NCBI RefSeq assembly: GCF_035830635.1
Contig: NZ_JAYMFI010000013.1
Span: forward strand, 1 to 64,000
Reading direction: 5' to 3'
DNA: 64,000 nucleotides
Source: Adlercreutzia shanghongiae
Lineage (GTDB): Bacteria; Actinomycetota; Coriobacteriia; Coriobacteriales; Eggerthellaceae
The position numbers and the translations under genes were made by a program. The notes under the pieces were generated by a model. That model ran no database searches and had not been told where the DNA came from. It was given only the letters and a program-made list of their open reading frames with translations. Positions 15,951-25,019 of the stretch are shown piece by piece. The first letter of the stretch is position 1. Each line of letters starts with the position of its first letter.

Positions 15951-18900
15951 CTAGCGGCGCTTGCGGTAGGCAACGAAGGCGGCGCCGGCGCCTGCGACGG
16001 CAAGCAGGGCGACCAGGCAGATAGCCACGAGGCCCTCATCGCCCGTTTGAGCAAGTCGCTGCACGAGCGTGGTGGGCTGGGAAGGCTCCGGCTCGAGGAA
16101 CTCGGGCTCATCGCCGCCGGTGGGAGGAAGGGGAAGGTCCGGGTAGACATAGGTTACGGTCTGCCCCTCATCTTCAAGGTCGGCGTGCAGGGCCACTTCG
16201 ATATCGTTGTGCAGCAGCGACTCGAAGACGACGAGGCTCACGCCGTCCAAATTCTGTCCGGGAATGGTTATTTCAACATCGGTGGTACCCGAGGGCTGTT
16301 CGGGGACGAACGTGTGGTTGACAAGCACCGCCTCGTTCTCGACGAGCCAAGGCGTGCCCTCCGCTTTGTTCATGAGCACGGCGGAAAGCTCGTATTCGGC
16401 GCCAGGGGTCAGTCCCTGGTAGCTGACGGTGTCGATAATGGTGACCTCGTCAGCCGGAACGCCCTCGTGGGTTCCGCTCGCGGCGTCAAGGGCCGTGGTG
16501 CCAATGGCGAGGGGGCTCACAGAGATCGTTTGCTTGCGGTCACTCAAATCGCGGTGCCAGGCGATTTCGCTCCCCTCTTGAAGCAGCGTTTCGAAGACGA
16601 CCAAGTCGGTGGCATCAGAGATGCCCGATGCGTCGAACGCGAAGGTCACGTTAACGAAGCCGTTGTAATCTTCGGGAACGAATTCGACCTCTGCGGTGAC
16701 GGGCTCTTCGTCGACGAGGAGCGGTTCTCCAGACGCCTTGTTCATGAGCGTGCCTTGCACCAGGTAGGTCTCGCCGGGCTCAAGGCCGGAGTAGGTGACG
16801 CGGTCGATGATGAGAGCTTCGGTGTCGGCGCTGATTTGAGAATCGTATAAGTCGTCGGCAAGGCCGTCGTAGGCGCTTGTGCGAATGGTGGGCTTGCCCG
16901 AGGCGGTGTTGTTGAGCGTTCCCAGGTCTATGGCAAGGCCCTCGTCGCTCTCATCCACGACAATCTCGTCGCGAATCATTTGGAAGAGCATGTTCGTCGG
17001 ACAGCGCAGCTCCTCAAGCTCGTAGGTGTCGAAGGGAAGCGCGCCGAGGCGATTGTCTACGGGCACGGGCTCGTTTTCGGCGTTAAGGCCAAACCACGTT
17101 CCCGCCGAGGGATCAAGGGCGTCGACGTCCAAAACCAGCGGCATTTGGAAGCTGCCGTCAGGACCGATGAACTGCGCGTCGTTGCCGTTGGTGTTCCCGT
17201 CGTGGGGATGGGCGGGCGTCGAGGCCGTGGAAGCGAGGCCGTTCTTGTCGGTGACGATGATGTGCCACTCTCCCGTTGTCTTCGACGTGAGCTTGAAGGG
17301 AATGCCGGCGAGCTTCGCGGCCCCATCGGCGCGCTTCATGAAGCGCAGGTCGGTTCGGGCGATGCGGTCGGTGATGAGGTCTCCGTCTTGTTCGGCGTCG
17401 AAGGTCTCGATAATCTCGCCGTCAGTATCGGCATCGGTGATGTGGCGCACGTGGATGGCCGGATCGAGCAGATAGCCGCGAGGTGCCTTCACCTCTTGGA
17501 TCGTGTAGGTGCCGATGGGCATGGCGATGCGCCCGTCTGAAAGCTTGTAGAAGGCGTCGCCGGCTACCTTGTAGGGCAGCTCCTCGGTGGTGCCATCGGC
17601 TTTGAGGTGGGTGAACGAGCGCTCGGCCTGGTCGAGCAAGAACGCGCCTTCATCGTTGGTGCGCACGGTCCAGCTTGCCTGCGGCGTTAGGCCCTCGATT
17701 GTCTCAAGCGAGGCTTTCTTAGCGGCATAGTAGTTGATGCGGAAGTGGGCGTCTCCCAGCGAGGCGGCACCCTGGGCGTGGCCTTGGGCGCTCTGGGCGT
17801 CCTTCTTCTGAATGAAGAGGGAGATGGGGCTCAGCTTGGCCTTGTCGGAAACAGCGCTGGTGTTGACACGGGTCACCGTCTTGTCGGATACGGTAATGGC
17901 ATAGGTGCGCGAATCGAGCGCGTAGCCTTCCAGGGGACGCTTAATTTCACGGACCCAGTAAGAGCCGATGGGCACCTCGTCGATGCGCCCATAGCCGTCG
18001 GCGTCGGCATTGAGGCTTGTGCGAATCTCGCGGATGAGCTTCGTGCAGGCCGAATCGGTATAGACGCCGTAAACGGCACCTGCCAGCGTATAGCCAGGGT
18101 GCCCGAAGGTGACTTCGGGATAGCCCGACTGCTTGAGCAGGTCGATAGATCCTCGTTTGGGCTCGTCTGCGAACGCGATCTGGCAGACGACGCTTTCGTC
18201 GCTTGTGGCCTCCACAGTGACGCGCTTGATTTCTTCGTTCAGGCGGAAGCCTGCGGGAGCGAACAGCTCGCAAACGTAATAGTCGCCGCCCTCGACGTCC
18301 TCCACGATGGGGCTTTTGCCGTCCGCGCCAGTGGCGAGGGTAAACGAGGCGTTCGCCTGGGACCACGTGCGCGCATCCTGCCAGCTTTTCCAGGCGCCCT
18401 TGGCCGCCTGGGCCACAGCAGATTCTGCGGCCGCGCGGTTGTCGAAAGCGGCGAACACGGCGTTTGCCAGCGAGTAGTTGCCGTTAGCGCTGGAGATGGC
18501 GGCATCGGCAGAGGTCTTGACCAGCTGCGCGCGCCCGGTGTTGACCGGCGCAACGAGCAGGTATCCCACAACATCCTGGAATTCCTGATGTGTGGCCGCA
18601 GAGCGGGCATCAATCTTGAAGTAGAACTTGTACCAGCCGTGGTATTGGCTTTGGGGGCCGGTGTAGACGCCCTTGTAAGTGATGTAGTTATCGCCGTTGG
18701 GGTTGCTCGCTACGGCACCGTATCCGTTGGAAACGCCGGCCGTTCCGCAGGTGGCAAGAGCCATGGCGCGATTGCTGGGGGCTTTGCCCGAGCTGTAGCT
18801 GGCGTCTTTGTACTCGTTTCCCGTGGTCACGAGGCGGTCGCGATAATTGCTTGTCGAGCGCGAGGTGGCGAAGGGCGCATCGGCGCCGTTGCGGCCGGCG

Positions 18901-19754
18901 ATGGTCTCGTAAAGAAAGGCGTCCACCACGGCATCGAAGCTGCTTGATGCGGTGTTGAGCACGTAGCTGTTGAAATCGGTGCCCTGAGAAACGCCGTTGA
19001 CCCAGCGCTGCGACGTTCCGAAGAAGGCGCCAAAACCATAGGATCCCACCAAGTCGCTGGGGAAGCCGTAGGCTTCCTGCTTGCGCGGCATATCCACATC
19101 GAACGTTTCAAGGCGCGTGTAGGGGTTCAGTGCGTAGTGCTTCTCGGCTTCCCCGGGAAAGCCTGCCGCCAAAGGAGCGATGCCGCCTGCCTCGGCCAGA
19201 AGGTCGGGAATATCGGACGCGAGGGTCGTTGACTCATCTCCGAGGGCGAGCGTTTGGGGGCTCGTGTCCAAATCGGCAAGCACGTACTTCTCGTAGGCGG
19301 GGTGGGCCGGCGACAGCTCGAAGACGACGCCCAAGGTGGCGATGCTCTCAAGACAGCGAGCCGGAATACGCACGGTGCCCGCAGCGGCATCGAGGGAGCA
19401 TTCCGCCGTGATATCGCGCTGGCGATCGCCGAACGTGGCGTACTCCTCGTAGACGGCAAAGCGCAAGGCCTCATCAAGGCCGAGGTCTCCGCCTTCGTCC
19501 ACAACAGCGACCAGGTTGTCGTCCTCAAGCACGTAGGGAACGGTGAAGTTGGCGAAATCGACAGTTTCGCCTGCGGCATCCTTGAAGTGGAACATGACAG
19601 GAACGCCCTCGCTTTCCGTGGCGATTGCCGGGGTGCTCGGCGCGGTGATGAAGGGCAGAAGCCCAAAAAGGAGCGCGAAGGCCAACAGCATGTTGAACAG
19701 GGCGCGAGAGCGTCCTTGGGGCGGACGCGCGGGGGCGGGACGGGGTGAATCCAC
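15951..19754 (-). CDS. Sortase-anchored adhesin with SpaA-like and VaFE/T-Q ester-bond domains
   Basis: 1267 residues; GTG 19754 chosen because AGAGGAGTTACC precedes it and a signal peptide follows (ALFNMLLAFALLFGLLPFI). Export leads to an N-terminal adhesive region, then SpaA/Cna-B-type domains (GSIDLLKQSG...YTLAGAVYGVYTD...YWVREIKRP; YTIQEVKAPRGYLLD; LRFMKRADGAAKLAGIPFKL). Two VaFE/T-Q ester-bond domains follow (VTYSGLEPGETYLVQGTLMN..VVFETLL; VSYQGLTPGAEYELSAVLMN..VVFESLL). The C-terminus has an LPPTG sequence 40 residues before the true sorting signal LAQTG, membrane helix and RKRR. No sortase gene is in the window. The gene interrupts the dxr-rseP block in opposite orientation. Confidence 0.88.
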   Translation of the reverse strand: MDSPRPAPARPPQGRSRALFNMLLAFALLFGLLPFITAPSTPAIATESEGVPVMFHFKDAAGETVDFANFTVPYVLEDDNLVAVVDEGGDLGLDEALRFAVYEEYATFGDRQRDITAECSLDAAAGTVRIPARCLESIATLGVVFELSPAHPAYEKYVLADLDTSPQTLALGDESTTLASDIPDLLAEAGGIAPLAAGFPGEAEKHYALNPYTRLETFDVDMPRKQEAYGFPSDLVGSYGFGAFFGTSQRWVNGVSQGTDFNSYVLNTASSSFDAVVDAFLYETIAGRNGADAPFATSRSTSNYRDRLVTTGNEYKDASYSSGKAPSNRAMALATCGTAGVSNGYGAVASNPNGDNYITYKGVYTGPQSQYHGWYKFYFKIDARSAATHQEFQDVVGYLLVAPVNTGRAQLVKTSADAAISSANGNYSLANAVFAAFDNRAAAESAVAQAAKGAWKSWQDARTWSQANASFTLATGADGKSPIVEDVEGGDYYVCELFAPAGFRLNEEIKRVTVEATSDESVVCQIAFADEPKRGSIDLLKQSGYPEVTFGHPGYTLAGAVYGVYTDSACTKLIREIRTSLNADADGYGRIDEVPIGSYWVREIKRPLEGYALDSRTYAITVSDKTVTRVNTSAVSDKAKLSPISLFIQKKDAQSAQGHAQGAASLGDAHFRINYYAAKKASLETIEGLTPQASWTVRTNDEGAFLLDQAERSFTHLKADGTTEELPYKVAGDAFYKLSDGRIAMPIGTYTIQEVKAPRGYLLDPAIHVRHITDADTDGEIIETFDAEQDGDLITDRIARTDLRFMKRADGAAKLAGIPFKLTSKTTGEWHIIVTDKNGLASTASTPAHPHDGNTNGNDAQFIGPDGSFQMPLVLDVDALDPSAGTWFGLNAENEPVPVDNRLGALPFDTYELEELRCPTNMLFQMIRDEIVVDESDEGLAIDLGTLNNTASGKPTIRTSAYDGLADDLYDSQISADTEALIIDRVTYSGLEPGETYLVQGTLMNKASGEPLLVDEEPVTAEVEFVPEDYNGFVNVTFAFDASGISDATDLVVFETLLQEGSEIAWHRDLSDRKQTISVSPLAIGTTALDAASGTHEGVPADEVTIIDTVSYQGLTPGAEYELSAVLMNKAEGTPWLVENEAVLVNHTFVPEQPSGTTDVEITIPGQNLDGVSLVVFESLLHNDIEVALHADLEDEGQTVTYVYPDLPLPPTGGDEPEFLEPEPSQPTTLVQRLAQTGDEGLVAICLVALLAVAGAGAAFVAYRKRR

Positions 19755-19917
19755 GGTAACTCCTCTCTGCGCGGTCCTGAATCCGCGCTTGTGTTGCTGG
19801 TGAGGTGTCGGGAGCGGAGCGCGTTCGTAACGTCGTTGTCTCGAAAGGATTCCATGAAGTTGGGTTGGCGTACGGCGCTCCGAAGCCCGACGCACTGCAC
19901 TTTAGGAGCGCAAAACC

Positions 19918-19988
19918 GCAGAAATGACGGCGGGAAGTCTCGTATCGCGCCCCCCGCTTTTCGCAGTTTTGTCGCGGGAAAGTCTCAT
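19918..19988 (-). repeat. REP-like intergenic repeat, copies B1 and B2
   Basis: Two direct units 45 bases apart: GCAGAAATGACGGCGGGAAG (19918-) and GCAGTTTTGTCGCGGGAAAG (19963-), each ending in TCTCRT. Unit B1 is the reverse complement of 9661-9686 with one mismatch. They occupy the 440-base gap between the adhesin start and rseP, in which no other gene is visible. Confidence 0.6.
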
Positions 19989-20131
19989 TTTGGCCTCCCG
20001 CATGACGCAGCGCCGTCATAGCCGAGCTTCTCGCTGGTCGTTTCCCGCCGCTTCCGTGGAGAGCTGGTAGGCACCTTGTAGTTATTTCACGGGGCGAAAG
20101 GGGGAGGCCGAGCAAGCGGCTGCGGGCTTTC

Positions 20132-20137
20132 TATAAT
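20132..20137 (+). promoter_or_regulatory. Promoter -10 of rseP-ispG-proS
   Basis: Perfect TATAAT in context GCTTTCTATAATGGG, 60 bases before rseP. No good -35 is seen at the usual distance. The same GCTTTCTATAATRGG string occurs upstream of metF at 46301. A new promoter here makes sense because the inverted adhesin gene cuts rseP off from dxr transcription. Confidence 0.5.
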
Positions 20138-20196
20138 GGGCAACGAAAACCAGCCCCGACCTGCGAGGCGGGGCCTCATGCAATAAGGAGATATCT

Positions 20197-21309
20197 GTGG
20201 ACATTCTCATCATGATCGTCTGTGCGGTCATCAGCATCGGCTTCCTCGTGTTCATTCACGAAGGCGGCCACTATTTGGCGTCGCGGGCTTTCGGCGTGCG
20301 TGTGACCGAGTTCATGCTCGGCCTGCCCGGTCCCTCCATCGGCTTTACCAAAGGGGAGACCCGCTACGGCGTGACGGCGGTGCCCCTTGGCGGCTATGCC
20401 AAGGTCTGCGGTATGGAGGCGGGTCCCCTGCAGCCCCACCTGCAGGAGGTGCTCGCCGCACTGTATCGCCGCGGTACGGCGAACATGGAAGACGTGGCCC
20501 GCGATTGCGGCATAAGCGATGACGCGGCCTACGACGCTCTGGAAGAGCTCGTGGAATGGGGCAGTGTTGTGGGTCCCACCAAGCAAGACCAGTACAACAC
20601 CTACCGTGCTCCCCGCGTGCAGCCCACCAAGCGCGCTCTGAAGAAAGCGGAGAAGGCGGGACTGCCGGCACCGGCGTCCTACGAGCTCGGCCAGGCCCGC
20701 GAAGTGGCCGACCCCCACGCGCTCTACGAATCTGAATACCGCCAGCAGTACCGCTCCCTTCCTTTCTGGAAGCGCTCGGTCATTCTGCTAGCGGGCATTT
20801 TCATGAACCTGCTGTTCGCTATGCTCGTGTTCATCATCGTGTTCTCGATTATCGGCTTCCAGGTGCAGCACCCCGAGACCGGTGAGATCGTCACCATTCA
20901 CGCCTCGGTGCTTCAGGCGCTGCAGGCCGGCTTCATGTACATCGGCATGGTGGTACAGGCGGTCATCGGCCTGTTCAACCCGGCAACGGCGGCGCAGACG
21001 GTGTCCGATTCCACGTCCATCGTGGGAATCGCCGTCATGTCGAAGGACTACTTCCAGGCTGGGCTTGTGGAGGCTCTCGAGTTCATGGCCATGATTTCGG
21101 TTTCCCTTGGCATCATGAACCTGCTGCCCATCCCGCCGCTCGATGGCGGCCGCTTCGTGGTGGAAATCTTCCAGAAGGTATCGAGCAAAATGGTGTCGCA
21201 GAAGGCCATGAACTATATGTCGCTTGCCGGCATGGCCCTGTTCCTCGGCTTCTTCGCCATCATGCTGAACCAGGATATCCAGAGGTTCGTGTTTGGAAAC
21301 TGGGGTTAG
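20197..21309 (+). CDS. rseP: Site-2 metalloprotease RseP family, PDZ-less, with winged-helix-like insert
   Basis: 370 residues from GTG 20197 behind AAGGAGATAT. Intramembrane zinc protease: H21-E22-G-G-H25 in the first membrane helix and the second metal site NLLPIPPLDGGRF near 308-320. Further helices lie near 193-220, 240-262 and 335-358. Two things are odd. Residues ~78-137 (LQEVLAALYRRGTANMEDVA, RDCGISDDAAYDALEELVEW) look like a winged-helix DNA-binding-type fold inserted in the first cytosolic loop. And only ~20 residues separate helix 2 from the next helix region, so the usual PDZ domain is absent. Synteny dxr-rseP-ispG supports the assignment. Confidence 0.9.
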   Translation: MDILIMIVCAVISIGFLVFIHEGGHYLASRAFGVRVTEFMLGLPGPSIGFTKGETRYGVTAVPLGGYAKVCGMEAGPLQPHLQEVLAALYRRGTANMEDVARDCGISDDAAYDALEELVEWGSVVGPTKQDQYNTYRAPRVQPTKRALKKAEKAGLPAPASYELGQAREVADPHALYESEYRQQYRSLPFWKRSVILLAGIFMNLLFAMLVFIIVFSIIGFQVQHPETGEIVTIHASVLQALQAGFMYIGMVVQAVIGLFNPATAAQTVSDSTSIVGIAVMSKDYFQAGLVEALEFMAMISVSLGIMNLLPIPPLDGGRFVVEIFQKVSSKMVSQKAMNYMSLAGMALFLGFFAIMLNQDIQRFVFGNWG

Positions 21310-21395
21310 CGGGCCGAGACGGCCTGCGCGCCGCGAAGAGTCTGTAGCTTGAGAGGCGGCCCGCGGGTCGCCTCTTTCTTTGGAAGAAATCGCAC

Positions 21396-21401
21396 TATAA
21401 T
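21396..21401 (+). promoter_or_regulatory. Possible promoter -10 before ispG
   Basis: Perfect TATAAT 31 bases upstream of the ispG start, in the 120-base gap after rseP. No clear -35 at 16-18 bases; it could be an internal promoter. Confidence 0.35.
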
Positions 21402-21432
21402 GGCCCTATCGTTTCGCGAGGAAAGAAGACCT

Positions 21433-22503
21433 ATGACGAACAACCAAAAGCCCCATGAGGTGACGCGCCAGATTATGGTGGGCGACGTGCCCGTGGGCGG
21501 CGGGGCGCCGGTGGCGGTGCAGTCGATGCTGAACGCGACAGCCGACGATGTGGCGGCGAATCTCGCTCAAATTGAGGCGCTGGCCGAAGCTGGCTGCGAA
21601 ATCGTGCGCATGGCCATTCCGCGCCGCGACTGTTTGGACGCCTTCGAGGCCGTCTGCGCCGCATCGCCGTTGCCGGTGGTGGCCGACATCCACTTCGACG
21701 CCCGCATTGCCATCGAGGCAGCCCGACGCGGCGCGGCCAAGCTGCGCATCAACCCCGGCAACATCGGCGGCTTGGAAGCCACCCGCGAGGTAATCGCCGC
21801 AGCCCGCGAGGCGGGTATCCCCATCCGCATCGGGGTGAACGCCGGCTCGCTGGATGACGCCATCGCCGCGCGCCAGGACCTCACGCTGCCGGAAAAGCTC
21901 GTGGAATCGGCCCGCCAGTATGTGGAGTTCTTCGAAAGCGAATGCGCCTTCCACGACATTGCCGTTTCGGCCAAGGCCCACGACGTGCAGACCACCATCG
22001 ACACCTACCGCCTTCTGGCCGCCGAGCTGCCGAGCGTGCCGCTGCACATCGGCGTCACCGAGGCGGGCACGGCGTTCCAGGGCATCATCAAAAGCGCTTG
22101 CGGCCTGGGTGTTCTTCTGGAAGAGGGCATCGGCGACACCATGCGCATCTCGCTCACTGACGATCCGGTGGTGGAGGTGCGCGCCTGCTGGACGCTGCTC
22201 GGCTCGCTGAATTTGCGCCGCCGCACGCCGGAGCTCATCAGCTGCCCCACGTGCGGTCGCTGCCAAGTGAACCTCATCGGACTCGCCCAGGAAGTGGAGG
22301 AGCGCCTTGCCAACGTGAGCAAGCCGGTAAAAGTGGCCGTTATGGGGTGCGTGGTGAACGGCCCCGGAGAAGCCGCCGATGCCGATATCGGGGTAGCTTG
22401 CGGCGCAGGCGCAGGCGTCGTTTTCTCCCATGGTAAAATCGTCCGAAAAGTAAGCGAGGCGGATATCGTTCCGGCTCTGATGGAGGAATTGGAGAACCTA
22501 TGA
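21433..22503 (+). CDS. ispG: 4-hydroxy-3-methylbut-2-enyl diphosphate synthase (GcpE)
   Basis: 356 residues from ATG 21433, preceded by GAGGAAAGAAGA; the longer ORF start at 21349 has no ribosome site. [4Fe-4S] enzyme of the MEP pathway, reducing MEcPP to HMBPP. Markers: VAVQSMLNATADD, VADIHFD, LRINPGNIG, HIGVTEAGT, and cluster cysteines in CPTCGRC and GCVVNGPGE. Its TGA overlaps the proS ATG (ATGA, 22500), indicating coupling. Confidence 0.96.
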   Translation: MTNNQKPHEVTRQIMVGDVPVGGGAPVAVQSMLNATADDVAANLAQIEALAEAGCEIVRMAIPRRDCLDAFEAVCAASPLPVVADIHFDARIAIEAARRGAAKLRINPGNIGGLEATREVIAAAREAGIPIRIGVNAGSLDDAIAARQDLTLPEKLVESARQYVEFFESECAFHDIAVSAKAHDVQTTIDTYRLLAAELPSVPLHIGVTEAGTAFQGIIKSACGLGVLLEEGIGDTMRISLTDDPVVEVRACWTLLGSLNLRRRTPELISCPTCGRCQVNLIGLAQEVEERLANVSKPVKVAVMGCVVNGPGEAADADIGVACGAGAGVVFSHGKIVRKVSEADIVPALMEELENL

Positions 22504-24260
22504 CCCAGATTCTGCGTATGAGCGCCCTGTATGCGCCCACCTTGAAGGAGGACCCCTCTGACGCCGACATCGACAGCGCGCGCCTGCTTCTGCGCGCTGG
22601 CATGCTGCGCAAGGCCGCTTCGGGCCTCTACACGTTTCTGCCCTTGGGCTTCCGCGTGCTGAAGAAGATCGAGAACATCGTGCGCGAGGAGATGGACGCC
22701 TCGGGCGCTCAGGAAATTCTCATGCCCGTGCTGCAGCCGGCGGAGCTGTGGGAGGAAAGCGGCCGTCTGAACGACTACGGCCCCGAGCTCATGCGCCTGG
22801 TGGACCGCCACGATCGCGAGATGTGCCTCGGTCCCACCCACGAGGAGATTATCGTGGCCCTTGTGCGCAACGAGCTGCGCTCTTACAAGGAGCTGCCCCA
22901 GAACCTCTATCAGATTCAGACGAAGTACCGCGACGAGATTCGCCCGCGGTTCGGCCTTCTGCGTTCCCGCGAGTTCGTGATGAAGGACGCCTACAGCTTC
23001 AATGCCACCCAGGAATCGCTGCAGGAGACCTACGACGCCATGGGCAAGGCCTACGGCACTATTTGCGACCGCTGCGGGCTGGATTACCGCGAGGTAGAAG
23101 CTGACGGCGGTCAGATCGGCGGTAAGGTGACTTGTGAGTTCATGGCCCTGGCCGATTCCGGCGAGGCCGATTTGGTGTACTGCTCCTGCGGCTATGCGGC
23201 CGACGCCGAGGCCGGCGCCTGCCTGGCGCGCCCCACGGTGCATGAGGTGGACGCCATGGAGAAGATCGCCACCCCCGGCGTGCACACCATCGCCGAGCTG
23301 GCGGCGTTCTTGAACATCCCCGAGTCTTCCACGGTGAAGGCCCTGTCCGGCAAGGACGCCGAGGGCAACCTCGTGTGCGTGTTCATTCCGGGCGACCACG
23401 AGCTGAACGAGCTGAAGATCGAGGGTGTCGTGCCCGGATTTACGCTGCTCACCGACGAAGAGATGATCAGCTTTGGGCTGTGCAAGGGCTCTATGGGCCC
23501 GGTGGGCCTGCCGGAGGGTGCCCGCGTTATTGCGTCGAAGAGCCTGAGCGCCATTCCGCAGTGGGTGGTGGGCGCCAACGAGGACGGCTACCACTATGTG
23601 GGCGCGCGTCTGGGCGAGGACTTCAGGGTTGACGAGTGGGCCGATTTGGCGGTTGTGAAGCCCGGCGACTGCTGCCCGAAGTGCGGTCTGCCGCTGGAGG
23701 GCGCCCGCGGCATCGAGGTGGCCCAGATCTTCCAGCTGGGCGACCGTTACTCCCGCGCCATGGGTGCCACGTTCATGGACGAGGACGGCGAGGAGAAGCC
23801 CTTCATCATGGGCTGCTACGGCGTGGGTATCAGCCGCACCCTGGCAGCTATCGTGGAACAGCACAACGACGAGCACGGCATCAAGTGGCCGCTGTCCGTG
23901 GCCCCGGCCCACATCTGCGTGGTGCCGCTCACTGTGGGCGACGAGGAGGTTCAGCCCATGGCCGAAAAGATTGCGAAGGACCTGTCCGAGCTCGGCTTCG
24001 AGGTGGTCATCGACGACCGCGACGAGCGTGCCGGCGTGAAGTTCAACGATGCCGACCTTATCGGCTGGCCCGTGCAGATCGTCGTGGGCAAGCGCGGCCT
24101 GAAAGAGGGCAAGGTGGAAGTGAAGCTGCGCCGCACCGGCGAGAAGAAGGAAGTGGCCTTGGATGCCCTGGCCGAGATGATGTCCTTCGCTCGCCGCGCC
24201 ATGCGCGACAACACCCTCCACGGCGCCGGCACTGGTGCCTTCGCCGCCATCTTCGGGTAA
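22500..24260 (+). CDS. proS: Prolyl-tRNA synthetase, bacterial type with editing domain
   Basis: 586 residues. Class II synthetase charging tRNA-Pro. Motif 1 region RAGMLRKAASGLYTFLPLGF, motif 2 YRDEIRPRFGLLRSREFVMK with DAYSF, an inserted YbaK-like editing domain (residues ~225-390, with VKALSGKDAEGNLVCVFIPG and SKSLS...VGANEDGYH), motif 3 GCYGVGISRTLAAIVEQ, and the anticodon-binding domain (PAHICVVPLTVG; VVIDDRDERAGVKFNDADLI). Start overlaps ispG by four bases. Confidence 0.97.
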   Translation: MTQILRMSALYAPTLKEDPSDADIDSARLLLRAGMLRKAASGLYTFLPLGFRVLKKIENIVREEMDASGAQEILMPVLQPAELWEESGRLNDYGPELMRLVDRHDREMCLGPTHEEIIVALVRNELRSYKELPQNLYQIQTKYRDEIRPRFGLLRSREFVMKDAYSFNATQESLQETYDAMGKAYGTICDRCGLDYREVEADGGQIGGKVTCEFMALADSGEADLVYCSCGYAADAEAGACLARPTVHEVDAMEKIATPGVHTIAELAAFLNIPESSTVKALSGKDAEGNLVCVFIPGDHELNELKIEGVVPGFTLLTDEEMISFGLCKGSMGPVGLPEGARVIASKSLSAIPQWVVGANEDGYHYVGARLGEDFRVDEWADLAVVKPGDCCPKCGLPLEGARGIEVAQIFQLGDRYSRAMGATFMDEDGEEKPFIMGCYGVGISRTLAAIVEQHNDEHGIKWPLSVAPAHICVVPLTVGDEEVQPMAEKIAKDLSELGFEVVIDDRDERAGVKFNDADLIGWPVQIVVGKRGLKEGKVEVKLRRTGEKKEVALDALAEMMSFARRAMRDNTLHGAGTGAFAAIFG

Positions 24261-24352
24261 GAGAACTGCGGGGAACGTACTTTCCCTGTGATAGCAAATT
24301 TGGGCTAGAGGCGTGGGCCGGAGTCTTTTCCTAACCGAATCAATCATCTTCT

Positions 24353-24380
24353 GACGGGGCAGTAACAGTGCTGCCCCGTC
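24353..24380 (+). terminator. Terminator after proS
   Basis: GACGGGGCAG (24353-24362) and CTGCCCCGTC (24371-24380), a 10-base perfect stem with an 8-base loop. It is followed by GTCGTTGG, so the T tract is poor. Confidence 0.55.
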
Positions 24381-24447
24381 GTCGTTGGGGGTCGTGCGCG
24401 CCGCCTATGATGGGGGCGAGCACTCGAAGAGAATCGGAGGCACCAAA

Positions 24448-24906
24448 ATGACGACGATTGCTGATGGATTGAAAGACGTGTTTTTGGCCGGCGTAGGCGC
24501 TATGGCGCTCGGGGCCGAGAAGACCCAGGAGCTGGTGAACGAGCTCATCGCCAAGGGCGAGCTTACGGTTGAGCAGGGCAAGGCCATTAATTCCGAAGTG
24601 CTGCAGCAGGCTCAGGCCACGGCCGAGCGCGTGGGCCAGCAAACCCAGACGGTGGCAAGCCAAATGAGCGAGCAGGCCGAGACGGCCGCCGAGCTTCTGA
24701 AGGAACAGGGCGAATCGGCCGTTTCCATGGCGCGTTCCCAGGCAGAGATGGCCGCTGATGCCGCCAAGAAGGACTCTGTCAGCTTCGCCGAGGCGCTCAA
24801 GCACGATATGCTGGAGGCCCAGATGGCCGTCATGACCCCGGAACAGCGCGCCGCGTTCGCCGCCAAAGCCGCCGAGATTGCGGCCCGCGACGCTAAGGCC
24901 GAGTAA
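24448..24906 (+). CDS. Phasin-like helical protein
   Basis: 152 residues from ATG 24448, behind CGGAGG. The N-terminus (IADGLKDVFLAGVGAMALGA, EKTQELVNELIAKGELT) matches the phasin / poly-hydroxyalkanoate regulator-like family, in which GxGA..TxExAxxLVxELVxKGEL is typical. The rest is an Ala/Gln/Glu-rich amphipathic coiled coil. No polyhydroxyalkanoate synthase lies nearby, so binding of PHA granules is not supported by context; many short members have unknown roles. A TATGAT -10 lies at about 24408, and a strong terminator follows the gene, so it is probably monocistronic. Confidence 0.7.
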   Translation: MTTIADGLKDVFLAGVGAMALGAEKTQELVNELIAKGELTVEQGKAINSEVLQQAQATAERVGQQTQTVASQMSEQAETAAELLKEQGESAVSMARSQAEMAADAAKKDSVSFAEALKHDMLEAQMAVMTPEQRAAFAAKAAEIAARDAKAE

Positions 24907-24933
24907 GCGCTTCTAGCCATTTCTTGAGAAAAT

Positions 24934-24975
24934 GGGGCAGTTTCACCTGCGATGCGGGTGGCTGCCCCTTTCTTT
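24934..24975 (+). terminator. Rho-independent terminator of the phasin-like gene
   Basis: GGGGCAG (24934-24940) pairs with CTGCCCC (24962-24968), with an inner CACCTGC/GCGGGTG stem, then TTTCTTTC. Confidence 0.8.
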
Positions 24976-25019
24976 CAGTATCCTAGCACCACGCAAAAAC
25001 GAACCTAGGAAGCGAACTC

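Noticed and set aside
22005..24347. 780-residue ORF on the minus strand opposite ispG and proS
   Set aside because: Antisense to two unmistakable core genes; His/Gly/Val-rich translation typical of shadow frames in GC-rich DNA.
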